From contig JAAVVG010000015.1 in NCBI GenBank assembly GCA_012976225.1, positions 372,001 to 436,000 of the forward strand: DNA of 64,000 nt, in the 5' to 3' direction. A program made the position numbers and the translations under genes. The DNA is from Golubevia sp. BC0850. Lineage: Eukaryota; Basidiomycota; Exobasidiomycetes; Golubeviales; Golubeviaceae. Positions 32,547 through 43,727 of the stretch are shown one piece after another (the first letter of the stretch is position 1; each line of letters begins with the position of its first letter). Below the pieces are notes generated by a model, which was given only the letters and a program-made list of their open reading frames with translations, did not search any database and was not told the origin of the DNA.

Positions 32547-35401
32547 ATGTCCTCCTTGGATGAAGTCAAGTCAGCCATTCAAATCCAAGGTGTAGGTGTA
32601 CCCGATGATTCTAATTCTAATTCTAATCAAGTGCCAGCTCACCAACCTCAGCTAGATCAATCTGAATCAACCAGAAATAATACAACTACTTCACCTTCAT
32701 CTTCCCAGCCTCAACCTTCATCCTCCAGTCATTCAGCTTCTTCCCCTTCCTTATCACCATCAACTTCCAGAACCATACTTCTTCTATCCAAACTCAGCAG
32801 TTCAACCTCAAGAGCAAGCTTAGAATCTTTATCTTTTGGTTATCGAGATCATCTACTACCACTAAGTCTCAGTGGAGGAGCTGACGATGACGAGAGCTTT
32901 GAAGCTGGTTATGGTGAAATGGAAGGTAGTTTGAGGGAACCTGCTGGTGCTAGCAGTAGGAGCAGGAGGAGGAATAGATCTAGAAGCAGAGATAATGAGA
33001 AGAGAGTTGGTCTGGTTGATGGTGAGTACACGAACGTGCTTTGGCGAGAGACTAGAGAGAGGTAGCTCGAGGAAGAAAGGGAGAGAGAGAGGGGGTCACA
33101 GCAACCGTCTTGCTCTTGTGATGATGGGTATATGCTCATTGACCTCTGCTTACTCTTGGTTTCGCTCTCAGGAATCGCCTTGACTGTTGGTCTTCAGATA
33201 GTGAGTGTCTTGCAGCGATCGAGCTTGGGATATGAATCTGTTGTTCTCCAGCCAGCTCCAAGTGCTGATATCTTCTGCTTCCTATCTTCCTCTTCAAATC
33301 TACCTTACATTTACCAAGGGAAGTGGAATCTTTTCTTCTCCAGGAGTAGTCACTTTAAACACTGGATCGGTGGGAGCCAGCCTACTGGTTTGGATCGTGT
33401 CTGGAATCTTAGCTTGGACTGGCGCTAGCTCTTTTGCTGAGCTGGGAGCTGCTATTCCTTTGAACGGAGGAGCTCAGGCTTACTTGAACGTCAGTATATA
33501 TCGTCTTTGAAAGCAAGATGGGTGGAGGTTGAGGTCTTTCTGTCTAGCATCGAGCTTACTCGATAAGATTCTACCTTCTTCTTCACCAACAGTACTCCTT
33601 CGGCCCTCTAAGTGCTTACCTCTTCGCTTGGACTGCCATTGTCGCTTTGAAGGTAAGGCGAGGCGAACTCCATCCTTAGTCTCCTGCGATTCTCACTTGT
33701 GCCATCTCACCCTTTCCGTTCTTCCCTCTTCCACCTTCTCCAGCCAGGATCAGGCGCCATCATAGCCACCATTTTCGGAGAATACGTAGCTCGAGTAGTC
33801 TTCCACGCAACTTCATCTTCAACAGATTCAAAACCTCATGAACAAGGATTAGAAGGAATCCCCTCTTGGTCAATCAAATTAATAGCCTGTTCAATAACTG
33901 TCCTGGTTTGTCTACTAAATGCAATCTCCTCAAAGTTAGGTACTAGAACTCAAGTCTTAACCACAATTATAAAACTTCTAGCTTTAATAGCAGTTCCAAT
34001 CCTAGCCATCATCCAAGCTGCAAGAGGTAAAATTCCAACTTCTTCAAAATTAGCTTTTTCATCTTTTAGCAATCTTTTTGAAGGATCTTCCACTTCACCT
34101 TCTTCTTATGCTTTAGCTCTTTATTCAGGTCTTTGGGCTTTTGATGGTTGGGATCAATCTTCCTTCGTAGCTGGGGAAATGAAAAACGTCAATAGAGATC
34201 TTCCTCGAGTCATTCATTCTTCTCTTTCTATAGTCTTGGTGGTTTTCTTAGCTACTGTTACCAGCTATTTTGTGGTTTTACCTGCGGAGTTGGTTCAGAG
34301 AACTAACACCGTGGCGTTGGATTTTGGAAGTGCTACGATGGGCACTGTTGGTGGGGTGGTCTTTGCTGGATTGGTGGCTTTCAGTTGGTGAGTTGGAGAG
34401 AGGCCAGGTAGAGACTCAAAAGCGCAAAAGCTCATCCCTTTTGCCTTGAATCTTTGGAATAGCTTTGGTGCTTTGAATGGTCAGGTGAGTTGATTCGACT
34501 TTGGCTTCTCATCCTCACCTCTTGAAATTCTGAATTTCTTGAAACTTCTTATCCCTGGCGCTCTTTTCAGTTCTATACGACAGCTCGACTGGTGCTGGCA
34601 GCCGGAAAGGAAGGCTATCTACCCTCGATGTTTGGGAGAACAAACTCAAGAACCGATACTCCTTTAGCTGCTATCATTCTTCAAGGTCTATTAGTGATTC
34701 TGTTCATTCTATTCGCTGAAGGCTTTCAGAGTCTTGTGAACTTCTACGCTGTCTGTGCTGTGAGTGACGTCGAAACTTCATCTCGCTTCGTTCCCTGACT
34801 GACCCACCCTTCCTCTTCGATTCTCCAGTGGCTATTTTACTTCTCAACTGTGCTAGGCCTACTAGTCCTGAGGATCAAGGAGCCAAATCTTGAGAGACCT
34901 TACAAGGTGAGACCACAGATGAAAGCAGAAAGGTGTCGTCAATTTCTGACTCCTCTTCTTTATTTCCCCCAACAGACCTGGCTAGTCACTCCAATTCTCT
35001 TTTCGGCAGTGGCTCTCTTCCTTCTATTCATGCCTATCTTTGCATCTCCAACTGAAGCTCTAGCAGCTCTTGGTTTCGTGACGCTCGGTGTACCAGCTTA
35101 CTATCTGACGCAAGGAGTCGGTCGATTACCTTCACTCCTACAGAAATGGAGGGGTGGAAGTAGAGCTGAAAGGGATGACGGTCTAAGAAGTGGAATGGAA
35201 GATGAAGAAGGCGAAGAAGAAGTCGAAATGTTGATGAGAAAAAGTGAAGATGCCGCTGGTAGAGAAAGTGAAGAGGATGATAGGGGCAGGGGAAACAACG
35301 GAAAGAATAAGATAGATCAGGAGGAATATGATGAAGATCAGGAGTTCAAGATCGGAGAAGAAGATGATGACGAAGATGAAAGCTCAAAAGGGAAGATTTA
35401 G
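32547..35401 (+). CDS. Methionine-permease/LAT-like amino-acid transporter
   Basis: Predicted 697 residues from exons 32547-33021, 33172-33200 (29 nt), 33319-33489, 33593-33652, 33744-34387, 34463-34484 (22 nt), 34571-34759, 34829-34906 and 34976-35401. A disordered 155-residue Ser/Arg-rich N-terminus precedes the APC core: GIALTVGLQIGSGIFSSPG (helix 1 with the unwound G-S-G-I-F), ASSFAELGAAIPLNGGAQAY, ALALYSGLWAFDGWDQSSFV, CFGALNGQ, FYTTARLVLAAGKEGYLPSM and RIKEPNLERPYKTWLVTP. This is the Mup1/LAT branch of amino-acid transporters, found at the plasma membrane. The motif YSGLWAFDGWDQ is close to that of L-type transporters; methionine as substrate is only an inference. The C-terminal 90 residues are strongly acidic. 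No relation beyond the superfamily to the permease at 19081. Confidence 0.9.
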
Positions 35402-35631
35402 AAAATCTCCCTTGCTCTTTTGTTGTGCGTCCATCTCCGTTAGCTTTTCTCAGAAGGAAATTGTAGCGCCTTGCTCTCGGCTCTTCTAGTTTCTTTTTCA
35501 AGAAGGTTTACCCTCTTTCACCCATTTCTTTCGATTCATTTTTAAGTCGATTCATTTTGTATTTATACGTTGCAATAGACCCTTTCATCATCTCTTCATC
35601 TTCTCTTTGTTCGCAACCTCTCTCCACTCAT

Positions 35632-38279
35632 ATGGACGGGTCCTCTCCAGATGGTCAGTATACTTCTCTGGATTGACTCTATAGATTTCTCTGCTTCGTT
35701 CTTCACTCGATCTAACTCAACTACTCTCAATCTGATCTCACGCAGCTCAAGTGTTGCTTGAGTTGGAGACTCAACTCAGCAATACGATCATCACCTTCAG
35801 CTTCCTCTGCGGATTTGTGATAGCAGAGTTTCTGGAACATCTTCAATTCGATTTCTTAATACTCAAAGGAATGATTAGAAAGAGACATGTTGGTCCCATG
35901 GTGAGTTCAGAGGATGTGCCGCTTAACTCCTTACAGACATGCTCAATTTTTCGTCTCCTCGACTTTTCCAGGCCATCGCCTACTTTCTATCCAGGCTCAG
36001 CTCCCTAATTGCAGTCATCGTTGGATTCAATCAGAGCTTGCAACTCCAAACATCAGCCAGGACCGGCAACTTCGATGCTGCACTCTCTTCTTTTCTGGTG
36101 ACCAAAACTGCACTGGCGGGTCTCTTTGCTCTTGCCAGTAGCTCTTCTTCAACAATTCTTCTTCTCAGGCGAGTTTCAAAGACGGTAGTAGGGAAGAGGC
36201 GGTGGCAGCGAAGATCAACATTGTCTAATCCTCCATGCTTCTCTCTGGCTCTCTTAGAATCCCTGTGCTTCAGCATCGTTCGCCTCTGAGCTTGGCATTG
36301 GTCGCAGTCGTTTCCACGACTCTCTTCGCAGTAGGATTGGTTCTTTGGGGCTTCGTCTCCGAATTCAAAGCCGACTCAGCATTTGCTCCTCGCCCAGTCT
36401 CTCCTTCTTTCACAGTGGAGTACTGGTTGGTCGCTGCCTGCGATTCGATGGCAGGGGTCGCAGTCGTGTTCTCGATCCTAGCACAACAGAGAGGTCTACC
36501 AAGAAGTGGTATCGCCCGTTCGATGCTTGAAGATGGAATCCTTTTCATGTTTGGTGAGTTGAAGGTCCTGCGACCTCGAAACTTTGAGATCTATTCTGAC
36601 CCATCTGCTTTCCCCACACAGTCTCCGTTGTTGCCAATCTATCGGCTGCTATCGTCACTCTTAAGAGCCCAGCCAATGCTTTCGCAACTCTCGGAAGCGT
36701 GGCAGTCAGCGTCTTAGTCTGGTGAGTCTTGGGCAAAAGTGAAGATCAAGGGGCGAGAGTTTCTTTTAACACCTAGTTTTTCATTTCTTCCTCTCTTCAA
36801 GTTCAAGCGTATCTCAGCATATTTTCCGAACTCAGACTAGACGTCTTCACAGAAACAAGACCTTCGTAGACGATCAGAAAATCCATTCAAATGGATCGAT
36901 ACGATCGTACTCTGGAGTTTCACAGTCTATCGACCCAGCTCAAATCCCAAGCTTTCAACGTTTCAGGTCTCGACCAATCCATAGACCAACATCAGAAGAC
37001 AGTCTCAGGTTCGTCAGAAGTGAAACCGCTGGACTAAAAAGTGGATTCATAGATGAAGACGATATAGAGAAGGCGCAAGTCACTCACAGAACTACACCTC
37101 AGATCGGATCGGGTTCAACTGGGAGGTTTCCAAGTCAGTCTTCGGGAGCTACGACTTCAAGAACCTACTCTCTTTTCGCTTCTCCCTTGAGTACAAGGGT
37201 TCATTATCAGAACCAACTCTCTTTTCCTAGCACTCCAGCGACTCCTGAGAGAGACTACAAGAAGTCTTTCGAGTCTTCCTCTCCACGTCTTTCACCGACT
37301 TTGAAGCCTTCTCTCTCCTTCGGACTGCTTCGGAAAGGAAGTGGTAGAGCTCACAGGAGCCTCTCTAAAACTTCAAGACCAAGTACTGCAGATTCAGGAA
37401 TCAGCGACGGCACGCTTTCACCAATCTCTCCGCCTTCTTTGGTCGAAAGAAGGAACGTTCGTGGGATGGCTATCAAGTGAGTAGGCTGAACCATCCACTC
37501 TGTCTTTAATTGGCTCTCTGACCTCGACTTTTCATCCAAACAGTGACGTCACCCCGTATTTGGCTGCAAGATCTCGTTCTCAACTTCCACGTAACAGCAG
37601 ATCTCCAATCAGCAGTCTCGTCCCCTCTACCTTGGAGAGAACTGGTCTGGAAAGGGATGGAGTTTTGGCTGCAGCTCTTCTCAGGATGCCATCAACATCT
37701 CCAACCCAACGCTTCGAACGGGTTGACCCAGATCATCCAGAACCACCAGTCAACAGAGAGGGTGCATCTCCTCAGAGGGATCTCGAAGTCGTAGAGACTC
37801 TCCGGGAGCTCGGGAAACCTGGAAGCTCTACTCTTTGGCCATCTCGGGAGTTTCGAGCTCCTACACCTCCTGCCAAATCGAAGTTGAGGCCGGTCTCTCT
37901 AGGAGGAAGATCGGTCAACGGTAGCTCAAAAGGATCTGGAAAATCAAAAGTTGTTCTGAGTTTCGAAGCTCCGCGTCAATCTATCTCACCGGACGTCTTC
38001 GATTCCCAAGGGGAACCGGAAGGAAGTTCTTCTTCTCCGACGACGAGTAGCACGGCTCCAAACGAAATCAGTCGTTCTCAAAGCTTCGCCTCGCTCGGCG
38101 ACGTCACGAGAGTCAGGGGAGAGACAATAGAAATGTCGAGATTCGACGAGAGAGCTGCAAACAGTGGCTCCAATTCCTACTGTGGAGACTCAAGCGAAGA
38201 TGATCAAGAAGATGGAACTGACACTGAGGGAAGGGATAGTGCTAGTCAGAGTCTCAGAGGAATGGGAATGGCTTTGTAA
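35632..38279 (+). CDS. Seven-helix membrane protein with very long tail (7TM-B)
   Basis: Predicted 726 residues from exons 35632-35653 (22 nt), 35746-35900, 35972-36168, 36258-36553, 36622-36721, 36802-37476 and 37544-38279. Hydrophobic segments: NTIITFSFLCGFVIAEFL, AIAYFLSRLSSLIAVIVGF, then TALAGLFALASSSSSTILLL, LALVAVVSTTLFAVGLVLW, WLVAACDSMAGVAVVFSI, ILFMFVSVVANLSAAIVTL and AFATLGSVAVSVLVCSSSV. The tail of about 470 residues is basic and Ser/Pro-rich with no recognised domain; it is likely cytoplasmic. The intron after exon 3 is of the GC-AG class (CTCAG|GCGAGT), required to join LLLRR to IPVLQHR. Family and function as for 7TM-A: topology suggests a DUF6533/6534-like protein, role unknown. 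It ends 50 bases from the end of SPO11. Confidence 0.75.
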
Positions 38280-38329
38280 ACGCAGATGCTGGCCTTCAAT
38301 TCTATTGTTATCATACACGTTCATAGACC

Positions 38330-40591
38330 TTAGAAAGCGTCAATAGCACGTCTGATTTTCGATCTCACATAAGGAAGCAAAGCACCGCTTGAAATCGAAT
38401 GGCTCTCTCCAGCTGAATCAGAGAAACCCGGAACAACTTCTGGGGAAAGAGAGCATAGAATCTCGATCTCTGATTTCTTGTTGGAGTGAAGGCTTCTAGC
38501 TAGTTCTCGTCTGTAGTTGAGGGAGAAGAAAAGAGACGAGAAAAGGAGGCCAAAGCAAAAGATTAGCGAGAGTGATCACAGCGAGCCTCGCCCTGACCAG
38601 TCCCATTTCACTTGTTAGATCTTCCCATATTACTCACCTCCATTCCTCTGGGAGGGAAGGATCCAATTTGAGCATTCCAAGTACCTTGACTCGATCCGTT
38701 GCGCTCAAAGTCAACAGCAAGTCTTCATCGACACCGAATCTGACGAGAAATGAAGAGAAATTGGTGGTCGAGTCAGCAAAAGTCACAAAGAAATCTTCGC
38801 TCTCAATGAGATAGATGAAAGCAAAGGTATCTTACTCGGAACATTCACTTCCTTTCACTCCTGCCCATTCAATTCTGTCGAGCAGCGCTAGCTCAACTGC
38901 AGTTATTCCTCCGTATTTGTAGATCCTGAGAATGTCCAAGCCATGTGGATCTCCATCTACTATAGCCAGTATTGGAATGCTGATGGAAGTATCAGTGAAG
39001 GGTCGGAAGGAGTCGGTCAGCTGAAAAGCGAGAAGGATCAAGGACAAAAGCGAAGCTCACTTTGGAAGATGGGCAGAAAGTATACTCAACATCTGACGGG
39101 TAGCGAGATCCGGGTACCCTTTTCCCTGAAAAGATTGACAAGAGGCAAAGGGATGGTGATTAGTCATTAGTCTCGACTAAAACTACGCTCTCGATCTTGC
39201 CGTCTGATCCTCCTTTGTTAGCCGCTCACTGTGACCATGATTCCACTTCCAGTGTCATCATTCCCTTGAACCAAAGCTTCTTCTAGTAACGTCTTGAAGA
39301 CAGCTTCCTTCTCTACAACCAAGATCCAACTTGCGTTACTTTCGACTCCTTGGACGTCTTCCAACTCCAAAGCTGAGATCAAAGATTCAGCACCTTCCTC
39401 TGAAGTAAACCTCTTCCCATCGACCTTTTCTATAGATAATGAACCAGAAATTAGTCCCTTGGAGGCTGCTACGATTCCTAAAGCTGATCTCTTGACATTG
39501 AGGGCTAGCGACAGGGAGTCGGCGAGCTTGTCCACAACGCTCTGATTTCCGAAAAGAGCTTTGTCTCTATAAAAGATGTCTCTCTTAGTGATGTTAATTC
39601 CAGCTACGAGAGCAGCTTGCATTTCCAAGACCACTTTGAGGAGTCTGGCGAGGCGTAGAGAAGAAGCTAGTGATAAGGCTGGAAAAGGATAGATGGAAGG
39701 TCTGTAGAAAGGCTGAGGTCAGATTTTAGGAAATTATAATTCAAAGAAAACGGACAAGCTCACTTGGCTTGAGCTCCTTCGACTCCAACTTTCAATAAGA
39801 TCTGGCGCGTCTTCACTGGCTGCTTGGTTCTTTTGACCTTGAGGGCCTCTTTTTCTCCCATCTGAGGTTCATCTTCCGCTTGAGAAGTTTCAGTGGCTTG
39901 AACAATAGGATAAGTTTTTGCGTCTCCTCCGAAGCCGAGCATTTCATCTCCTTCCGACTCGGGCTCCCAATCCAAACCCTCTTCTGGAAGCTCATGACTT
40001 TTACTCAGAGCATTCACTTCCAAAGTTTGCACCTCCTCTTCTTTCCTCCGATACATCTCATCCAGCTGCTTCACGAAAGAGGAAGCCAGTCCTTCCAAGA
40101 GTTGAAGAGGGGTAAGCCTGTGATAGGGCAAAGCTCGGAGTGTCAGTCGAAGCTCAAAGAAATGGGATGTATGCCATCTGAATTGCCATTTGTGATCTCA
40201 AATCAAGATGCCCTTTAATCTAGAACGTACTTCGGAGGTCGAGAGCCTTCCGGAGTGGCTTTCAGCCTGGAAGAGATGGGAAAGAAATGGGTATGAGTTG
40301 GGGAGCGGGAGAAGGAACACGCTGTAGCTTCATTACTTCCGAAACTCACAAGTTACGATTCCTCTCTGCTTGAACATTGCTAGTATTTCTGTCATCATCC
40401 GCTCTTATGGAGGAGGAAGGTTGGACAGAACTACGCTTGGCACGAAAGTGAGGTGAAGGGAAAGTTGTTGAATCGAGGCCAGAGGCTGAAACGGCTCTTT
40501 TTTGCGGAATGAGTTTCAAGGTTGTCTTCCTGTTGATTACTTGACTTGTAGTAGACCATTTTGCCCCAGTTACAGTGGAACGCCTCTTCAT
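38330..40591 (-). CDS. SPO11: Meiotic double-strand-break nuclease Spo11
   Basis: Predicted 531 residues on the minus strand from exons 40591-40350, 40266-40231, 40117-39764, 39701-39230, 39125-39061, 38979-38836, 38739-38638 and 38510-38330. The catalytic tyrosine motif KRDIFYRDKALFGNQSVVD is present (Tyr about 255), followed by RSALGIVAASKGL, the Toprim glutamate in WILVVEKEAVF, GKGYPDLATRQML and the metal-binding DGDPHG. These identify the topoisomerase-VI-A-like Spo11, which cuts DNA to start meiotic recombination. All key residues seen are intact, so the gene should be active. The N-terminus is more than 100 residues longer than in yeast and contains an acidic, Gln/Glu-rich segment. The open frame begins 16 codons further upstream but with GTG, so the first ATG at 40591 is used. 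One acceptor was chosen (38980) because it gives LPNIPILAIVDGDPHG. Confidence 0.93.
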
Positions 40592-40938
40592 GTTTGTTGG
40601 AATCAGATAGGAGCGATGGGTGGTGCGAGAACCAGCCACTTAAAGTGGCTCCAACCTCCTCCTTATAAAGCGCATGCTATCAAACAATCTCTTTTCATCA
40701 AAGCAAACAAATTTAAATAGAACTATTGAAATTGCGGATTGCGGAGCCTCAAATTATTGATTGAGGTGTCTTGGAATTTGGGATCAGACCCCCCTCTTAA
40801 TAAGAGACCACCCTCATCAACCTCGATCACTCAATTTCGAAACCCTTTCCAAATTTCCCCAATCGCCCCATCTCTTCTTTCTCTTCTCTCTTCTTTCAAC
40901 TTCGACCTTCAAGAAAAGTATGCTCCAAGAACCAAGGG
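40592..40938. other. Divergent intergenic region SPO11 / 7TM-C
   Basis: 347 bases between two divergent starts. On the minus strand a TATAAGG-type box lies at about 40661-40667, some 73 bases upstream of the SPO11 ATG. An 8-bp inverted repeat with a one-base spacer (AGCCACTT/AAGTGGCT) sits at 40634-40650, between that box and the ATG. Confidence 0.45.
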
Positions 40939-43086
40939 ATGGCGACCATAAATCAAGATCTTCGAGCCTTAACTATTGGATTCCTTCTCAAAGTTTCCTT
41001 CGCATCTCTAAACATTGCTTTGAGCATATTCTACTTGTCTGGGTGAGATAAAGGTCTCGGAGGTTAGAAGAGACCCGGGGAGAGAAAGTTCTTTCCGTAT
41101 CAATACTCACTCAGTTCTTCACCCTCACAGATATGGTAAGGATTCGATGAGAAAGAAAGTCGGAGTCAGTCTAGCAACCATTTTGACTTTTACAGAGATG
41201 ATAATGGCTTCAAGTTTCATAGTAGGAGCTGCAACGAGCCTGCCGGTGAGTGGTCTATCTGAAGATCAACTCTTCCCTTTCTTTGATCCAGCGTCGCTGA
41301 AAGTTTCTTTATCTCTCACAACCGTGGATTTTTGAACATATTTGCAGGACAAAATCCAAGTCTTGCCGTGAGTGGAAGAAAGATATAAATGTTGTCTCAA
41401 CCGGCCAAGTCATGGGGGGTCAAGACGTGATTCCAGTTTCAAGGGGGTTGAACCCCGTCCAGATTATCTATCTGATCAACTTCCTCGACTGACCGGATGT
41501 TCTACTCCTTTCCTTAAAACTTTGGTTCCTTCATCACAGTTGGCAACTCGGAGCCTGCCAGCTAGTCACGCAAGTTTTCTCACCTTCCCTCAAACCGCTT
41601 GACGCATCATCGACTCATCTCTTCTCCCCCATCCCACCTTTCCTCTTCACAGAGCCACCATTGCTTTTATAGTGCAATCTTACTTCGGATACATAGCATG
41701 GAGGACCACAGGATCTAGAATCTACGTTTTCTTAGCCTTATCCTTTCTGGTTCTAACGGTTTTCTGCACTTATTTTTCGGTTGGTGTCATCGTACTTTGG
41801 TTTCCAAGCATTGCAGCTTCAAGACGCGGTAGAATCCATCTTATGATATCGATAGCTGGCTGTCTCAGAGGATTTGTGGACTTCGCTATCAGCACCACGT
41901 TGGTAGTCTCTCTGTTGTGAGTTCAGAATTAGTGTTGGTTAGGTTGAGATTCCTCCGAGGTGAGAGCACCTCTGACTCTGACTCTGCCTGCTCTCGAAAA
42001 CCTCAAAGGAGGAAGAGAGTGGCGACATCTTTGAAAAGACAGCCTTTTATTCGATTGGCTGCTCAGAGCATGCAATTGGGGATCATTTCTTCTCTGTGGT
42101 CGATTATAGGAGTGATTCTTTACTTAAGCTACCCTGATAATTTTACGCATGCTATGTTGGTGCTCGCTGCCTCTCAAGTTTACTTTCTAGCTATGGTGAG
42201 TGAATTTGAGGTTAGCAGATCTTCCCCTTTTAAGCGCTGACACCTTCGTCTCGTCCTCCCATTCTCCTAGTTGACCAGTCTTCTAAGCAGAAATTGGATC
42301 TTCTCGTCGTCTCAGCGAAAAATCTCAGAAGAGAGTACGGAGGAAAGGGGAACCATCAATGACCTGACTCCAAGAAGATCAAGCCCTTCTTCAGACAGAT
42401 CGTTCAAGATCGGTCAAAGTTGGAGTAGAGCTAGATTCTTCAATTCAAGTAGACCAACTACATCAAACACCATCTCCTCAAACAAGTTCGCTCTGGTGAC
42501 TGCACCAGATGATCTAAGGGATGTAGTATCTTCTTATATCTCATCCGAAGAATTTCGAGATCCAGATCAAAAACTTTATCCACCTCCCCTTCAAGCTTCC
42601 AATCCATTCTTACCTCAGTTTTTCAGCTTCGGCCAGCATCGGAAACGGAACAAACCTCAGACTCCACCCGTGGACACAAGAGCAAGTTACGAGTTCATCA
42701 ATCAGCAACTGCCTCCAAAAGTTCATCGTCGAAAAGCTTCTCATGAAGGTACTTTGACTAGAACAACTTCATTGCCGGAGCTGAAGTCTAGCGAGAACCC
42801 AACGTTCCTTTTGGAAAGTGATGGAAGAGAAAGATTTCATTATGGGAATTACAAGTTTGAAAGAGAGAGAGACGAAGAGATGGCTTCTTCTGTTAAGAAT
42901 TCGAGACCGGCTTCAATTGCTGGTAGCACTGTGAAGAGGAGTTGGAAGAACATGGAATGGAAGGAATTCCACGGCGGTGATTTTGAGAGCGGCGGGACTG
43001 CTGAGATGAGAAATGGAAATGAGAATGGTAGTAGCGCGAAGTGGCTCGTTGGTGAGTTGAGTAGCAGACTGACGATTTCGTGTTAG
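40939..43086 (+). CDS. Seven-helix membrane protein (7TM-C)
   Basis: Predicted 515 residues from exons 40939-41042, 41131-41245, 41348-41367 (20 nt), 41653-41916, 41967-42195 and 42271-43086. Helices: ALTIGFLLKVSFASLNIAL, VGVSLATILTFTEMIMASSF, AFIVQSYFGYIAWRTTGS, VFLALSFLVLTVFCTYFSVG, LMISIAGCLRGFVDFAISTT, AAQSMQLGIISSLWSIIGVI and AMLVLAASQVYFLAMLTSLL. Helix 7 ends SQVYFLAMLTSLLSRNW, almost the counterpart of SQIDLNAVLSSLLLTRW in 7TM-D, and the short third exon has the same place and size as the 23-nt exon of 7TM-D. The pattern (charged loop, two-helix block, S-L-L-x-R) is like basidiomycete DUF6534. A 270-residue polar tail follows. The intron at 41917-41966 is a choice: a nearer acceptor would leave only 32 nt. 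The extreme C-terminus could contain one more splice (GTGAGT near 43052). Confidence 0.75.
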
Positions 43087-43727
43087 AACTGAAGGTTCAC
43101 CTTTCATCCTCTTCTTTTTCCTTCCACTCTCTCAAAGCACCTTTTCTTCTTCAAGAGCCCACTCTTCCGACTCAAGATCACGAACACAGGAAGACGTCTC
43201 GAAGGTTGCAAATCCCTCACACACAATCTAGTAAATGATACCTAGTACACGTTTGGCTTCTTTTTCTCTTTTTTTTAGCGTCTCGACTACTATCTAATCT
43301 CAAAGCAATGGTTCTTTCAATTTCACGTCTCCGAATGATATTTCACTTCCCATCCCTGTTCCTGCTCACCTGACCACCGCACTGTAGATTAATTTTTAGT
43401 CCTTCCATAACCCGCATCTCTTCTTGTATTTAGTTCTTTACTGTTATCTGATGTAATCCATGAGTGGTATTGAGTATGTTCTATTTCGAAAAGGTCCGGA
43501 GAGAAAAAGGATCGAGCCTGTCTTCTTCCCTCGAGGGAAGTGAGGTCACACCTCTTGAGTTGAGGCTAAAAGGAATGGTACGTAACCCCACGGATATCGA
43601 GGGCTGAACGATAGTTTGAAAGATGTTTCAAATGAACTGATCTTTCACTGTTTCACTTTAAACTTAAACTATCTTCCTTCCAGTTCCTCGTCCTCATCAA
43701 TCTTCTTCTTTACTACCGACACGAATC
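43087..43727. other. Intergenic, no gene seen
   Basis: 641 bases between 7TM-C and 7TM-D on the same strand. No gene seen. Confidence 0.45.

Noticed and set aside
39022-39060. A 40-nt intron in SPO11 ending before LTDSFRPF
   Set aside because: It creates an immediate stop in the required phase; the acceptor at 38980 gives the conserved IPILAIVDGDPHG join.
40592-40639. Extension of SPO11 by 16 residues upstream
   Set aside because: The upstream codon is GTG, not ATG, and it lies between the TATA-like box and the first true ATG at 40591.
41917-41948. A 32-nt intron in 7TM-C
   Set aside because: It keeps phase but is shorter than any other intron here; the acceptor at 41966 gives 50 nt and also keeps phase.
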